64,000 nucleotides of DNA from Bacteroidota bacterium (GTDB taxonomy: Bacteria; Bacteroidota; Bacteroidia; Bacteroidales; VadinHA17), in assembly GCA_011050615.1 (NCBI GenBank), contig DRFJ01000050.1, forward strand, positions 62,001 to 126,000. Reading direction: 5' to 3'. The notes beneath the pieces are model-generated. The model was not told the DNA's origin and did not search any database. It saw only the letters and a program-made list of their open reading frames with translations. This document shows, in pieces, positions 25,902 through 35,540 of the stretch. Both the position numbers and the translations under genes were made by a program. Position 1 is the stretch's first letter, and each line of letters starts with the position of its first letter.

Positions 25902-26558
25902 ATGAAGATTCACAAAGAAGGACATAAATTGATCTTTTACAGTATCGCTTCCCTGTCGGTACTGAATATCATAGTGATATACTTCTTTAAGGAAATTCAG
26001 CCTTTATGGATAAGCATACTTTCACTATCAATACTCATGCTGCTTTTTATAGTCTCTTTCTTCAGAAAACCGGAAAGGGAAGTAAAAGAAAGCCCGGGTA
26101 AAATCCTTTCCCCTGCTGATGGCAGGGTGGTGGCCATAGAAGAAATGCATGAAAATGAATACTTCAATGAAAGGAAATTACAGGTCTCGGTCTTCATGAG
26201 CCTGATTAATGTACATTATAATACATACCCGGTGTCAGGTACGGTTAAATATGTGAAATACCATCCCGGGAAATTCTATCCTGCATATCATCCGAAATCT
26301 TCAGTCAACAATGAAAGAATAAGTATAGTGATTGAAACTGATGAGGGTACTGAAATACTGATCAGGCAAATTGCAGGCTTCGTTGCCCGGAGAATTACCA
26401 CAGATGCAAAGCCGGGAATGAAAGTAAGGCAGGGCGACGAACTTGGCTTTATTAAATTTGGCTCAAGGGTGGATATTTTCCTTCCCCCCGGGACCAGAGT
26501 GAATGTTGGCTTATCACAGCCGGTCAGGGCAAGCCGGGATATTATGGCTGAAATATAA
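25902..26558 (+). CDS. psd: phosphatidylserine decarboxylase proenzyme
   Basis: A 218-residue short-form Psd that makes phosphatidylethanolamine. Two N-terminal membrane helices (about 10-28 and 33-50), the conserved SPADGRVV and NVHYNTYPVSG blocks, and the self-cleavage site at G187-S188 in KFGSRVDIF, which yields the pyruvoyl group. It follows cdsA, while its partner pssA is 6 kb away. Confidence 0.96.
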   Translation: MKIHKEGHKLIFYSIASLSVLNIIVIYFFKEIQPLWISILSLSILMLLFIVSFFRKPEREVKESPGKILSPADGRVVAIEEMHENEYFNERKLQVSVFMSLINVHYNTYPVSGTVKYVKYHPGKFYPAYHPKSSVNNERISIVIETDEGTEILIRQIAGFVARRITTDAKPGMKVRQGDELGFIKFGSRVDIFLPPGTRVNVGLSQPVRASRDIMAEI

Positions 26559-26587
26559 TTATTTTAAACACTAATTCGTACCGAGAG

Positions 26588-27823
26588 ATGAATACAAGTG
26601 AAAAAAAGGAAGATAATAGGGTAATTGACATAACAAATGATGTAAGCTGGATAGGAATCCTTGATTATGATATCGTGACCTTTGATATTGTTATGAAGAC
26701 GGAGTATGGGACTACCTATAATTCTTATTTTATCAATGCAGATAAAAAAGCCATTATCGAAACGGCAAAGGAAAAATTTGCGGATGTTTATATTAAAAAA
26801 ATAAAACAGCTTGCCGACCCTTCAGAGATTCAATATATCATCTTAAATCATACCGAGCCCGATCATTCCGGATCGTTGAAACATGTGCTTGAGCTGGCTC
26901 CCGGTGCAACAGTTGTCGGTAGCGGTAATGCCATAAGATATCTGAATGACATGTTCGACTTTTCTTTTAAGAGCATGGTAGTAAAGGATGGAGATACTCT
27001 TGATCTGGGCAATAAGACACTCAGGTTTATTTCTGCTCCCAACCTGCACTGGCCCGACACAATGTACACCTACCTTGAGGAAGACAAATTGCTCTTTACC
27101 TGTGATTCATTCGGCGCCCATTATTGCGATGAACGAATCTTTGATGACATGGTAGGTGACTTCAACGATGGTTTCAAATATTATTTCGACGTTATCCTTA
27201 AACCTTACAGCAGGTTTATGCTTAAGGCAATCGATAAAATACGGTCGCTTGAGATTGACGCTATTTGCACAGGTCATGGGCCAGTACTGAGAAAAAATTG
27301 GAAGAAATATGTTGACCTGAGTGAAAAATATGCCCGTGAATATATCGATGCCACAACGGGAGAAAGAAAGATGAGAGTTCTAATTACTTATGTTTCAGCC
27401 TATGGCTATACAAAAGAAATGGCAGAAGCTATTGCCATGGGCGTTGAAAGCGGGGGAAACGTAGAGGTCAGAATTCTTGATATTGAGAATATAGAATTGG
27501 GTGATCTTGATTCTGAAGTACTTAAGGCTGATGCTCTTCTCGTGGGATCTCCCACCATCAATCAGAATACCCTGCTGCAGGTCTATAAACTTTTTTCGGT
27601 AATTAACCCGCTGAGAGACAAGGGTAAACTGGCTGCATCATTTGGCTCTTACGGTTGGAGCGGAGAAGCCCCGGCCATTATTGCTTCAAACCTGAAAAAC
27701 CTTAAGTTGAAAGTGCTGGAGGAAAATGCCGCTTTCAAGTTCAGGCCCGGAGAAGAAACAAGAACCGAACTGGTTGCTTACGGCAATAGATTTGCGAGGG
27801 AACTGACATCTTTAATGGGTTGA
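26588..27823 (+). CDS. flavodiiron protein (A-type flavoprotein)
   Basis: A 411-residue enzyme that reduces oxygen to water or nitric oxide to N2O in anaerobes. The N-terminal metallo-beta-lactamase-like domain has the di-iron ligands of NHTEPDHSGS, LHWPDTMYTY and ICTGHGPVLR; the C-terminal half (from about residue 260, VLITYVSAYGYTKEMAEAIA) is a flavodoxin domain with its FMN-binding loop. There is no rubredoxin domain, so electrons come from a separate donor. With cydAB downstream it makes this an oxygen-handling stretch. Confidence 0.94.
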   Translation: MNTSEKKEDNRVIDITNDVSWIGILDYDIVTFDIVMKTEYGTTYNSYFINADKKAIIETAKEKFADVYIKKIKQLADPSEIQYIILNHTEPDHSGSLKHVLELAPGATVVGSGNAIRYLNDMFDFSFKSMVVKDGDTLDLGNKTLRFISAPNLHWPDTMYTYLEEDKLLFTCDSFGAHYCDERIFDDMVGDFNDGFKYYFDVILKPYSRFMLKAIDKIRSLEIDAICTGHGPVLRKNWKKYVDLSEKYAREYIDATTGERKMRVLITYVSAYGYTKEMAEAIAMGVESGGNVEVRILDIENIELGDLDSEVLKADALLVGSPTINQNTLLQVYKLFSVINPLRDKGKLAASFGSYGWSGEAPAIIASNLKNLKLKVLEENAAFKFRPGEETRTELVAYGNRFARELTSLMG

Positions 27824-27964
27824 ACTCCTTTTAAACTTTAAGGCACAAAGCCTTGCGCTTAATCTCATACGCACAGGTGGTGTGTCTCTACTTTTATCTT
27901 TTTACTTTTGTCTTTATTATTATATTTACACTCTGAACCAGGCCTGACCGTAAAATTTTATAAT

Positions 27965-28204
27965 ATGGGGTTGCTGAAGAATACCTTTTATAATATTTTC
28001 CGATTTTACAGGAATGGTTTTCTTTCCATGCCGGCATGGGGAAGGAAGGTATGGCTGGTAATCCTGATTAAGCTGTTTATAATGTTTGCTGTACTGCGAA
28101 TATTCTTTTTCCCCGATATCCTGAAGAAAAACTTTGACAGCGACAGGGAAAGGGGAGAGCATGTACTTAATGAATTAATAATTAAACCTGATACTGATGA
28201 TTGA
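27965..28204 (+). CDS. DUF4492 protein preceding cytochrome bd
   Basis: A 79-residue protein with one membrane helix (about 24-43) and the block FYRNGFLSMPAWGRKVW typical of DUF4492. In Bacteroidota this family sits directly before cydA; it may be a small accessory subunit like CydX, but that is inference. I start at the ATG at 27965; an upstream in-frame ATG gives an unrelated extension. The stop codon overlaps the cydA start by eight bases. A -7-like TACTTTTG lies at 27903-27910. Confidence 0.88.
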   Translation: MGLLKNTFYNIFRFYRNGFLSMPAWGRKVWLVILIKLFIMFAVLRIFFFPDILKKNFDSDRERGEHVLNELIIKPDTDD

Positions 28205-29765
28205 GAATATCGACTTGTCTTTAGTCGATTGGTCAAGGGGGCAGTTTGCCCTGACCGCCATTTATCACTGGCTCTTTGTTCCGCTTACGCTCGGTTTGTC
28301 CTTGATTCTTGTCATTATGGAGACAAAATACGTGCGTACGGGCTCTGAAAAATGGAAGAAAACAACCAAATTCTGGATGAAATTATTCGGCATTAATTTT
28401 GCCATAGGCGTATCTACCGGGCTGATTCTTGAATTTGAGTTCGGTACCAACTGGTCAAATTATTCATGGTTCGTTGGAGATATTTTTGGAGCCCCCCTGG
28501 CCGTTGAGGGCATTATGGCTTTTTTTCTTGAATCAACCTTTGTCGCGGTGATGTTTTTTGGATGGGATAAGGTAAGCAAACGCTTTCATCTTGCCTCAAC
28601 ATGGCTGGTGGCTATAGGAGCTAACCTGTCGGCTCTTTGGATACTTGTTGCCAATGCCTGGATGGAGAACCCTGTAGGAATGGTCTTTAATCCCGATACG
28701 GCAAGAAACGAAATGCAAAGCTTCTGGCAAGTATTATTTAACCCGGTGGCAATGGATAAATTCTTTCATACAATAACTTCGGGTTTTGTACTGGCTTCCT
28801 TCTTCGTAACCGGAATAAGTGCATGGTTCCTCATTCGTAACAGGGAAAAGGAAATGGCGGTAAAAAGTATAAAAGTGGCTGCCATATTTGGCACATTTGG
28901 ATCGCTGGTACTGATCTTTACAGGTGATACATCAGCCAGGACACTAGCACAGGTGCAGCCCGTGAAATTTGCTGCTATGGAAGCATTATACGAAGGGCAA
29001 ACAGATGCCGGCTTAACCGCTTTCGGTATCCTTACCGGTAAGGATGGGGCAGACGAAGATGGCCTGGATGAGAAAGATATAATTGCTTCAATAGAAATAC
29101 CCGGCCTCCTGTCAATAATGACAAATGGGGAACGTGATTCATACGTCGCAGGCATAAAGGATCTTGTGTACGGGAATGAAGAAAGGGGCATAATACCCGT
29201 TTCCGAAAAGATAGAAAGAGGCAGGCTTGCAAGGCAGACCTTGATTGATTACAGGGAAGCACAGGAAATGGGTAATGAGGCAGTGGCAAATGAGTTGGGG
29301 AAGAAGTTCGGAAGTAATGATTTCCAGGAAGAATACTTCCGTTATTTCGGGTATTCATATATAAACAGGCCGGCCGATGTTGTACCAGACGTGCCTTTGA
29401 TCTTTTACAGTTTTCACCTTATGGTGGCGCTGGGTTTTCTCTTCCTGCTTCTCCAGATCCTTGCATGGTTTTATACGGCCCGGGGCTCAATGGAAAATAA
29501 AAAGATATTCCAATGGATACTTTTATTAAGCATCCCCCTTCCTTACCTTGCCTCAGTTCTTGGCTGGCTGGTAACAGAAATGGGGAGGCAGCCCTGGATA
29601 ATACAGGACCTGATGCCTGTCGGTATTGCTGTATCCAGCATTAGCACATCAGCTGTTCAGACAACATTCTGGTTATTCGCAGCTCTCTTCACGGCCTTGC
29701 TGATCGCGGAGGTCTCTATAATGACCAGGCAAATCAAAATCGGACCTAAAATAGAGGAGGAATAG
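28197..29765 (+). CDS. cydA: cytochrome bd ubiquinol/menaquinol oxidase subunit I
   Basis: A 522-residue membrane subunit that oxidises quinol and holds haems b558, b595 and d. The conserved His of YHWLFVPLTLG, EFQ-like block GLILEFEFGTNWSNYSWFVG, the GRQPW motif (GRQPWIIQDLMP) and about nine helices are present. A long soluble loop between about residues 255 and 395 carries the quinol site (Q-loop), so it appears to be the long-loop form. It reduces oxygen at high affinity and protects anaerobic enzymes. Confidence 0.97.
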   Translation: MIENIDLSLVDWSRGQFALTAIYHWLFVPLTLGLSLILVIMETKYVRTGSEKWKKTTKFWMKLFGINFAIGVSTGLILEFEFGTNWSNYSWFVGDIFGAPLAVEGIMAFFLESTFVAVMFFGWDKVSKRFHLASTWLVAIGANLSALWILVANAWMENPVGMVFNPDTARNEMQSFWQVLFNPVAMDKFFHTITSGFVLASFFVTGISAWFLIRNREKEMAVKSIKVAAIFGTFGSLVLIFTGDTSARTLAQVQPVKFAAMEALYEGQTDAGLTAFGILTGKDGADEDGLDEKDIIASIEIPGLLSIMTNGERDSYVAGIKDLVYGNEERGIIPVSEKIERGRLARQTLIDYREAQEMGNEAVANELGKKFGSNDFQEEYFRYFGYSYINRPADVVPDVPLIFYSFHLMVALGFLFLLLQILAWFYTARGSMENKKIFQWILLLSIPLPYLASVLGWLVTEMGRQPWIIQDLMPVGIAVSSISTSAVQTTFWLFAALFTALLIAEVSIMTRQIKIGPKIEEE

Positions 29766-29767
29766 TC

Positions 29768-30898
29768 ATGTTATTTGCTATGTCACATTCTTTTCTCCAG
29801 GAGTACTGGTGGTTTCTCGTTTCACTTCTCGCCAGCCTGCTGGTATTTCTGATGTTTGTACAGGGCGGACAGTCATTTATTTTTACCCTGGCTGCGAATG
29901 AACAACAAAAAACTATGATTGTAAATGCCATGGGACGTAAGTGGGAATTTACATTTACCACCCTGGTAACTTTCGGGGGAGCATTTTTTGCTTCTTTCCC
30001 TCTTTTTTATGCTACCAGTTTCGGCGGAGCTTACTGGGTCTGGATGGCTATTCTTTTCAGCTTTGTGATCCAGGCTATAGCATATGAATATCGAACCAAA
30101 CCGTCCAATGTGCTGGGAACAAAAACCTTTGAGATCTTTCTCCTGATAAACGGAGCACTTTCACCTTTCTTGATAGGTGTTGCTGTTGCTACATTCTTTA
30201 CGGGAGCTAATTTTTCTATCAATGAAATGAATATGGGTAAATGGGATACACCGTGGCACGGTCTTGAAGCCTTATTGAACCTGAGAAATTTATCCCTGGG
30301 ATTAACGGTTCTTTTCCTTGACCGCCTCCTGGGTTTGATGTATATTATTAACAGCATTGATGATGATGAATTAATACTGGGGGCCAGGAAGAAAGCTATC
30401 ATAAACCTGGTCCCCTTTCTTATAGGCTTCCTTTATTTTATTATTAGCCTTTTAATTGCAGAAGGCTTTGCTGTTGACCCGGAGAGTGGAAGGGTCTTTA
30501 TGGAAAAGGCCAAATACTTTCACAATCTGGTGGAAATGCCCCCGGTCTTCATAATGTTTCTCTCAGGTACTGTACTTGTGCTCTTTGGCCTCTACCGTAC
30601 TGTTTTTACTGAAAGAACCGACCCGGTATGGTTTGCTGGCTTCGGCACAGTAATAGTGGTTTTGTCATTATTCCTTCTGGCGGGGTATAATAATACTTCC
30701 TTCTATCCCTCATTAAGCGATTTGCAGAGTTCACTGACCATCAGGAATGCTTCTTCAAGCCATTTTACGCTGAAAACAATGATGTATATCTCGTTTATCA
30801 TTCCCTTTGTTTTTGCTTATATCTGGTATGCATGGAGTGCTATTAACAGGAAAAAAATTGATAAGGAAGAAATAGGTGGTGAAGGACATTTATATTAG
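29768..30898 (+). CDS. cydB: cytochrome bd oxidase subunit II
   Basis: A 376-residue membrane protein with about eight helices, partner of CydA. Typical CydB blocks are EYWWFLVSLLASLLVFLMFV and FVQGGQSF near the N-terminus, WEFTFTTLVTFGGAFFASFP, and the C-terminal FKTMMYISFIIPFVF-like region (here LKTMMYISFIIPFVFAYIWY). It starts two bases after the cydA stop. Confidence 0.97.
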   Translation: MLFAMSHSFLQEYWWFLVSLLASLLVFLMFVQGGQSFIFTLAANEQQKTMIVNAMGRKWEFTFTTLVTFGGAFFASFPLFYATSFGGAYWVWMAILFSFVIQAIAYEYRTKPSNVLGTKTFEIFLLINGALSPFLIGVAVATFFTGANFSINEMNMGKWDTPWHGLEALLNLRNLSLGLTVLFLDRLLGLMYIINSIDDDELILGARKKAIINLVPFLIGFLYFIISLLIAEGFAVDPESGRVFMEKAKYFHNLVEMPPVFIMFLSGTVLVLFGLYRTVFTERTDPVWFAGFGTVIVVLSLFLLAGYNNTSFYPSLSDLQSSLTIRNASSSHFTLKTMMYISFIIPFVFAYIWYAWSAINRKKIDKEEIGGEGHLY

Positions 30899-30905
30899 TA
30901 AGTAA

Positions 30906-32030
30906 ATGAGTATTCTCAGGATACAGGAATGGTTTGATGATATTGGTGTCAGGCCGGTTATGATAGCCGGTCCGTGCAGCGCTGAATCGGATGTACAAAT
31001 ACAGAAGACAGCTGATGCTTTAAGCGGCCCATGCAGACCTTCATTATTCAGGGCGGGAATATGGAAACCACGGACCAGGCCCGGCACCTTCAGCGGTGTG
31101 GGAACAAAGGGTCTGCAATGGATGATTAAGGTAAAAGAGCGAACGGGTATGAGGTTAACAGTTGAGGTAGCCAGCCCCCGCCATGTGGAAGCATGCCTGA
31201 AAGCAGGGATAGATGTAATATGGCTGGGTGCACGAACAGTCTCAAATCCCTTCTCCGTACAGGAAATTGCCGAATCTTTAAAAGGAACGGATATACCGGT
31301 ACTGGTTAAGAATCCGCTTAATCCTGATATTGATCTATGGATGGGAGCCATCGAAAGGATAAATAATGCAGGTATAAGTAAACTGGCTGCCGTTCACCGG
31401 GGCTTCTCACCCTTTGAAAGAACAAGGTACAGGAATATGCCCAAATGGGAAATTGCCATTGAACTCAGGCGAAGGATAAAGGAGATATCTGTCCTGTGCG
31501 ACCCAAGCCACATAGGAGGTGATGTTTCAGTGGTGCCTGAACTGGCACAGAAAGCAATGGACCTGAATATGGATGGACTGATGCTGGAAGTGCACCATGA
31601 TCCTCTTTCTGCCCTGAGCGACAGCAGGCAGCAACTGCTTCCGGAGAATTATTGCAGTCTGATGAGAAACCTGGTGATAAGATGCCCCAAACCTGAAGAC
31701 CCGGGATTCATCAATCAGCTTGAAGAATTGAGAAGCCAGATTGATTCTGTTGATCATCAGTTAATTGAATTGTTATCAAGACGGCTCGAGATAATAGATT
31801 TGATAGGACAGTATAAGTACAGGAATAATGTTGCTATCCTTCAAATGGACAGATGGTTGGAAATCCTTAATACACGGCTGGAGCTGGCAGGCCTACTGGG
31901 ACTTGATCGTGATTTCACCGAAAAATATCTGAAGCTCATGCATCAGGAGTCGATTCGCAGACAGACTGAAATAATGCAGAAACTGGAAGAAAAACCCGGA
32001 GGCTCAGCTGATAAGGGCCCAGATAATTGA
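30906..32030 (+). CDS. bifunctional DAHP synthase / chorismate mutase
   Basis: A 374-residue fusion. Residues about 1-260 are a KDPG-aldolase-like class I DAHP synthase (MIAGPCSAES, ARTVSNPF, VKNPLNPD, CDPSHIGG), which starts the shikimate pathway. Residues about 275-365 are an AroQ-type chorismate mutase (LEELRSQIDSVDHQLIELLS, RRLE, then HQESIRRQ). The order synthase-mutase is the Bacteroidota arrangement; the mutase domain likely gives feedback control by prephenate. It follows cydB by seven bases, though the link is probably only positional. It overlaps pssA, which is convergent, by 27 bases. Confidence 0.93.
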   Translation: MSILRIQEWFDDIGVRPVMIAGPCSAESDVQIQKTADALSGPCRPSLFRAGIWKPRTRPGTFSGVGTKGLQWMIKVKERTGMRLTVEVASPRHVEACLKAGIDVIWLGARTVSNPFSVQEIAESLKGTDIPVLVKNPLNPDIDLWMGAIERINNAGISKLAAVHRGFSPFERTRYRNMPKWEIAIELRRRIKEISVLCDPSHIGGDVSVVPELAQKAMDLNMDGLMLEVHHDPLSALSDSRQQLLPENYCSLMRNLVIRCPKPEDPGFINQLEELRSQIDSVDHQLIELLSRRLEIIDLIGQYKYRNNVAILQMDRWLEILNTRLELAGLLGLDRDFTEKYLKLMHQESIRRQTEIMQKLEEKPGGSADKGPDN

Positions 32031-32702
32031 TACAATTATGTAAAGTATAATTATCAGGGGTAGGGATGCAAATCCTGCTCCCCCTATCAACAAAGCCGAT
32101 GAGCCAAGAAAAACTATCCTTAATTCATTCCCTTTAAACCTCAGATGCCTGAATTTGAATGAAAACATTGGTATGCCGGTAATCATAAGCGAAGAAAACA
32201 GTATGGTAAGAAAACACAGGACCGCCCTTGAATTGATAAGACCCTGAATCAACTGACTGTTTCCATACTCAGCGGCAAAAACAAGGGAAATAATAAAGAA
32301 AGCATTCCCCGGCGTGGGCAAACCCCTGAAATGATCACTCTGGGCTTTGTCAATATTGAACCTTGCAAGACGCAGGCCCGAAAAGGCAGGTATCAGAACA
32401 GGAGTATATTGTATATAGCCTGCAATGGAATCAAGCCCCTCAGCTGAAACAATAAGTCTGTACATTAATAAGCCGGGAGCAATACCAAAGCTCACCATGT
32501 CGGCAAGACTGTCAAGCTGCAGGCCAATCCCGGAAAAGGCTTTTAGCAGGCGGGCAGCCAGACCATCTCCAAAATCAAACAGGAGAGATGCTGTAATAAA
32601 CCATACTGAAAGCTTAAGGTTACCATTCATTATCATTATAATGGCAACGAAACCTGAAACCAGGTTCATAAGCGTCAGCAGGTTTGGAATGTGCTTTTTC
32701 AT
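32004..32702 (-). CDS. pssA: CDP-diacylglycerol--serine O-phosphatidyltransferase
   Basis: A 232-residue membrane enzyme making phosphatidylserine from CDP-diacylglycerol and serine. The CDP-alcohol phosphotransferase signature is complete: DFGDGLAAR, eight residues, G, LQLDSLAD. Six to seven helices follow. I start at MKKHIPNLLTLMN, the usual beginning of this family; upstream in-frame codons lack family similarity. The product is decarboxylated by Psd at 25902. Confidence 0.95.
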   Translation of the reverse strand: MKKHIPNLLTLMNLVSGFVAIIMIMNGNLKLSVWFITASLLFDFGDGLAARLLKAFSGIGLQLDSLADMVSFGIAPGLLMYRLIVSAEGLDSIAGYIQYTPVLIPAFSGLRLARFNIDKAQSDHFRGLPTPGNAFFIISLVFAAEYGNSQLIQGLINSRAVLCFLTILFSSLMITGIPMFSFKFRHLRFKGNELRIVFLGSSALLIGGAGFASLPLIIILYIIVSIIWALIS

Positions 32703-32792
32703 GTAAGGAGTCAATCCCGTATATTGATGTAAATTAATATAAATTTTATCAATAATCCCAATTTGTATATTTTTACATGAATTTAATATCTG

Positions 32793-33242
32793 ATGGAAAA
32801 TTTGCATAATCTTAAAATAGCTATTGATTTCGACGGAACTATTGTTGAACACGAATACCCTGAGATAGGTAAGGAAAAATTATTTGCCTTTGAAACAATG
32901 AGGGAATTGCAGAAACATGGTGCCCTACTTATATTATGGACCTTCAGGGCTGGAAATGAACTGGATGAGGCAGTTGAATATTGCAGAAAAAAAGGGATAG
33001 AGTTTTATGCCGTCAACAAAAACTATCCTGAGGAAGAATTCAACAGTGCAATCAGCCGGAAAATAAATGCCGATGTATATATTGATGATAAAAATATCGG
33101 AGGTTTCCCGGGATGGAGCAGCATCTGGCAACAACTGAGCATGTATGATGATATGGAAAAGGAAGCTATCAGGAAGCTTAACCGCCGCAAATCAGTTTTC
33201 AGGAGGCTGTTTGGCCGAAAGAAAGAAGGTGGTCGAAGTTGA
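32793..33242 (+). CDS. small HAD-like hydrolase
   Basis: A 149-residue protein with the HAD motif I IAIDFDGTIVEHEYP, a Thr in motif II (ILWTFRAG) and YIDDKNIGG as motif IV-like acidic residues. The family is known from Bacteroides as small cap-less phosphatases with unknown substrate. The C-terminal 25 residues are basic (RRKSVFRRLFGRKK). It is divergent from pssA. Confidence 0.88.
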   Translation: MENLHNLKIAIDFDGTIVEHEYPEIGKEKLFAFETMRELQKHGALLILWTFRAGNELDEAVEYCRKKGIEFYAVNKNYPEEEFNSAISRKINADVYIDDKNIGGFPGWSSIWQQLSMYDDMEKEAIRKLNRRKSVFRRLFGRKKEGGRS

Positions 33243-33250
33243 TAGGGTTG

Positions 33251-33277
33251 ATAAAGTTTATAAAGTATATAAAGTTT
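33251..33277. repeat. three 9-base tandem repeats
   Basis: ATAAAGTTT, ATAAAGTAT and ATAAAGTTT in direct succession just upstream of the glutaminyl cyclase gene. Short, AT-rich and of no clear function. Confidence 0.5.
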
Positions 33278-33293
33278 TTTTAGTTTTTAGGAG

Positions 33294-34394
33294 ATGAGAC
33301 ATATGTACCTTGTATATTCAGTATTGATTATTCTTGCCTTTGCCTGTAAGGATTCTGCCAGGGAGTCAGCTAACGGAAGACAGGCAGAAGAAAAACAGGC
33401 GAGAGTGCTGGCAGCAAACCTTGTGAATATTGAAGAGCCGGCTGACGGAGCACGATACAGCTCGGGGGATGAAATAAATCTGAAGCTGAGCCTGCGGGGA
33501 ACTAATACTCCCGACTCGGTGAGAGTGTTTTTTGATGGTGCTCAACTGGTAACACTGCCTGACGGGGTTCTCGAATATTCCATTGACACGAGGTTATCGA
33601 GGCTGGGTAAAATTCCTCTTAAGATAATGGCCTATGAAGGAGACAGGAGGCCACAGACACTAACCCATTTTACAACAATCATTTCCGACATTGAACCTGA
33701 ACTTTTTTCCTACAGGGTGGTGAATAGCTACCCGCATGACAAAACAGCCTATACCCAGGGTTTGCTGTATCATGATGGCTACTTCTTTGAAAGCACGGGA
33801 GTGGAAGGCAAATCAACATTAAGAAAAGTGGAAACTGAAACGGGAAATGTTCTTCAATTACATAATCTTGAAAGTAAATTCTTTGCAGAAGGGCTGGTCC
33901 TTCATGAAGGCTACCTTTATCAACTGACATGGAAGAATAACCTTGGTTTTGTATATGATATTCAGAACTTTGAAGAGATTAAAAGAGTTCATTATACCAC
34001 ACAGGGCTGGGGTCTTGCCAGTAATGGTGAGGAGCTGATAATGAGTGACGGCACAAATAAACTTTATTTTCTTGAGCCTGATTATTTCACGGTTTTATCA
34101 TCAATAGAGGTATATGACAATAAAAACCATGTATGGAATCTGAATGAGCTTGAATATATCAACGGCGAGATTTGGGCAAATATATATACAACTGATCGAA
34201 TTGCACGCATAGATCCTGGCACGGGCAAGGTGCTGGCATATATAGATCTCTCCGGTTTATTGCCTGAAAAGGATTATCATCCTGACCTGGCTGAACTGAA
34301 CGGCATAGCATGGGATGGAGGGAATGAGCGCTTATTTGTTACCGGTAAAAACTGGCCCCGGCTTTTCGAGATTAAAATTGTCAGTCGCCGGTGA
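33294..34394 (+). CDS. glutaminyl-peptide cyclotransferase lipoprotein
   Basis: A 366-residue exported protein. A lipoprotein signal with lipobox AFAC (Cys at 18) leads to a short variable region and an immunoglobulin-like segment (about 45-130, EEPADGARYSSGDEINLKLS), then a five-bladed propeller of the glutamine cyclotransferase family (YPHDKTAYTQGLLY, FAEGLVLHEGYLYQLTWKN, HVWNLNELEYINGEIWAN, LNGIAWD). It converts N-terminal glutamine of exported proteins to pyroglutamate. The start is the first ATG behind AGGAG; a second ATG nine bases on has better spacing. It overlaps the convergent kinase gene by 14 bases. Confidence 0.9.
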   Translation: MRHMYLVYSVLIILAFACKDSARESANGRQAEEKQARVLAANLVNIEEPADGARYSSGDEINLKLSLRGTNTPDSVRVFFDGAQLVTLPDGVLEYSIDTRLSRLGKIPLKIMAYEGDRRPQTLTHFTTIISDIEPELFSYRVVNSYPHDKTAYTQGLLYHDGYFFESTGVEGKSTLRKVETETGNVLQLHNLESKFFAEGLVLHEGYLYQLTWKNNLGFVYDIQNFEEIKRVHYTTQGWGLASNGEELIMSDGTNKLYFLEPDYFTVLSSIEVYDNKNHVWNLNELEYINGEIWANIYTTDRIARIDPGTGKVLAYIDLSGLLPEKDYHPDLAELNGIAWDGGNERLFVTGKNWPRLFEIKIVSRR

Positions 34395-35331
34395 TGCCCT
34401 GTACAATATTTATTGACCTGGGAAGTATATTAAATTCAATGGGTGAATGACCGAGGGATTCCCCATCGGCTTCAACATGTATCAGTGGATCTGAATCAAT
34501 CTTTATTCTCGACCCCGTATAACCCTCTACCTTTGGATGATCGAGTATTGTACCGTTATAGAGTCTTTTCAGGCTGCGTATGATTTCACCCTTGCGCATT
34601 CTCTTTATCAGGGTAAGCTCAAACAGTCCGTCATCTGCAACAGCTCCGGGTGTTTGCATCATGCCTCCTCCGGAGTATTTGCCTATACCCAGGCTTATTG
34701 AAAAGGTGTCGTTCTGAATTTTTTTACCGTCTATCTCAATACTGGTACTGGTATGTTTGTATGAAAGCAGGCTCCTTAACAATACCCAGAAATAGAGTGT
34801 TTTGCTGCTGTGGCCCCTTTCTTTTTGCCGGTTCGACCTCTGTACTACCAGGGCATCAAATCCAAGGCCGGCAATGTTAACAAAATACCTTTCCCTGACA
34901 TCCGTACCCGAGTAAAATTTTATTACCCCTGTATCCTGGAGAAATATATCTTCATTTTTTATTACCCTGATAGCCGCTTCATAATCCATGGGTATGTCAA
35001 ACATCCTTCCCCAGTCATTTCCAGTACCTACCGTAACCATTCCCAGTATTATATCCGTTGTTGGCACCTCCTTCTGGCGGAAAGCACCGTTTACAACTTC
35101 ATTCATGGTACCGTCGCCTCCGACAACAAGTATCTTCCTGCATCCTTTCCTGATAGCATCAGCGGCAAGATCCATTGCATGGTGCTTGGCCTCTGTGAAG
35201 ATATAACTGAAGGGAATGTCATAACGATTTAAAAGATATGATATGATACTCCAATCCTTGTATCCTTTCTTCTTCCCTGCATTCGGATTGACTATTATAT
35301 GCCATTCCCTTTTTATCTTTGCTCTGCCCAT
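34381..35331 (-). CDS. diacylglycerol/lipid kinase-family protein
   Basis: A 316-residue protein of the DAGK catalytic domain family (YegS/DgkB type). NPNAGKKKG near the start and GGDGTMNEVVNG (71-82) form the nucleotide-binding core; TVGTGNDWGR is the second conserved glycine block. The C-terminal beta domain ends in a HVEADGESLG motif usual for the family. It phosphorylates a lipid such as diacylglycerol or a sphingoid base; Bacteroidota make sphingolipids, so either is possible. Confidence 0.92.
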   Translation of the reverse strand: MGRAKIKREWHIIVNPNAGKKKGYKDWSIISYLLNRYDIPFSYIFTEAKHHAMDLAADAIRKGCRKILVVGGDGTMNEVVNGAFRQKEVPTTDIILGMVTVGTGNDWGRMFDIPMDYEAAIRVIKNEDIFLQDTGVIKFYSGTDVRERYFVNIAGLGFDALVVQRSNRQKERGHSSKTLYFWVLLRSLLSYKHTSTSIEIDGKKIQNDTFSISLGIGKYSGGGMMQTPGAVADDGLFELTLIKRMRKGEIIRSLKRLYNGTILDHPKVEGYTGSRIKIDSDPLIHVEADGESLGHSPIEFNILPRSINIVQGITGD

Positions 35332-35540
35332 AATAATTAGATTGGGGAGCTGTAAAGATGCTAAAAAAATATCTATTCGAAAATGTTAACCTGATTTAAC
35401 CACAAAAACATGTTAATAAAGTGTTGAAAACCGTAACCGAAATGTTTACAATTACATCGTTGATCAAGGATTTACGGGAATCAGAAATATTATTTTTGAG
35501 ACTCCCAAAAAGACATAATTAAATTAAATAAAAAAAGCAG

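Noticed and set aside
33251..33277. Short tandem repeats as a CRISPR array
   Set aside because: Nine-base units without spacers; no cas genes in the window.
35396..35404. TTAACCACA upstream of parA as a possible DnaA box and origin
   Set aside because: One mismatch to TTATCCACA, no cluster of further boxes and no dnaA nearby; parAB alone does not locate the origin.
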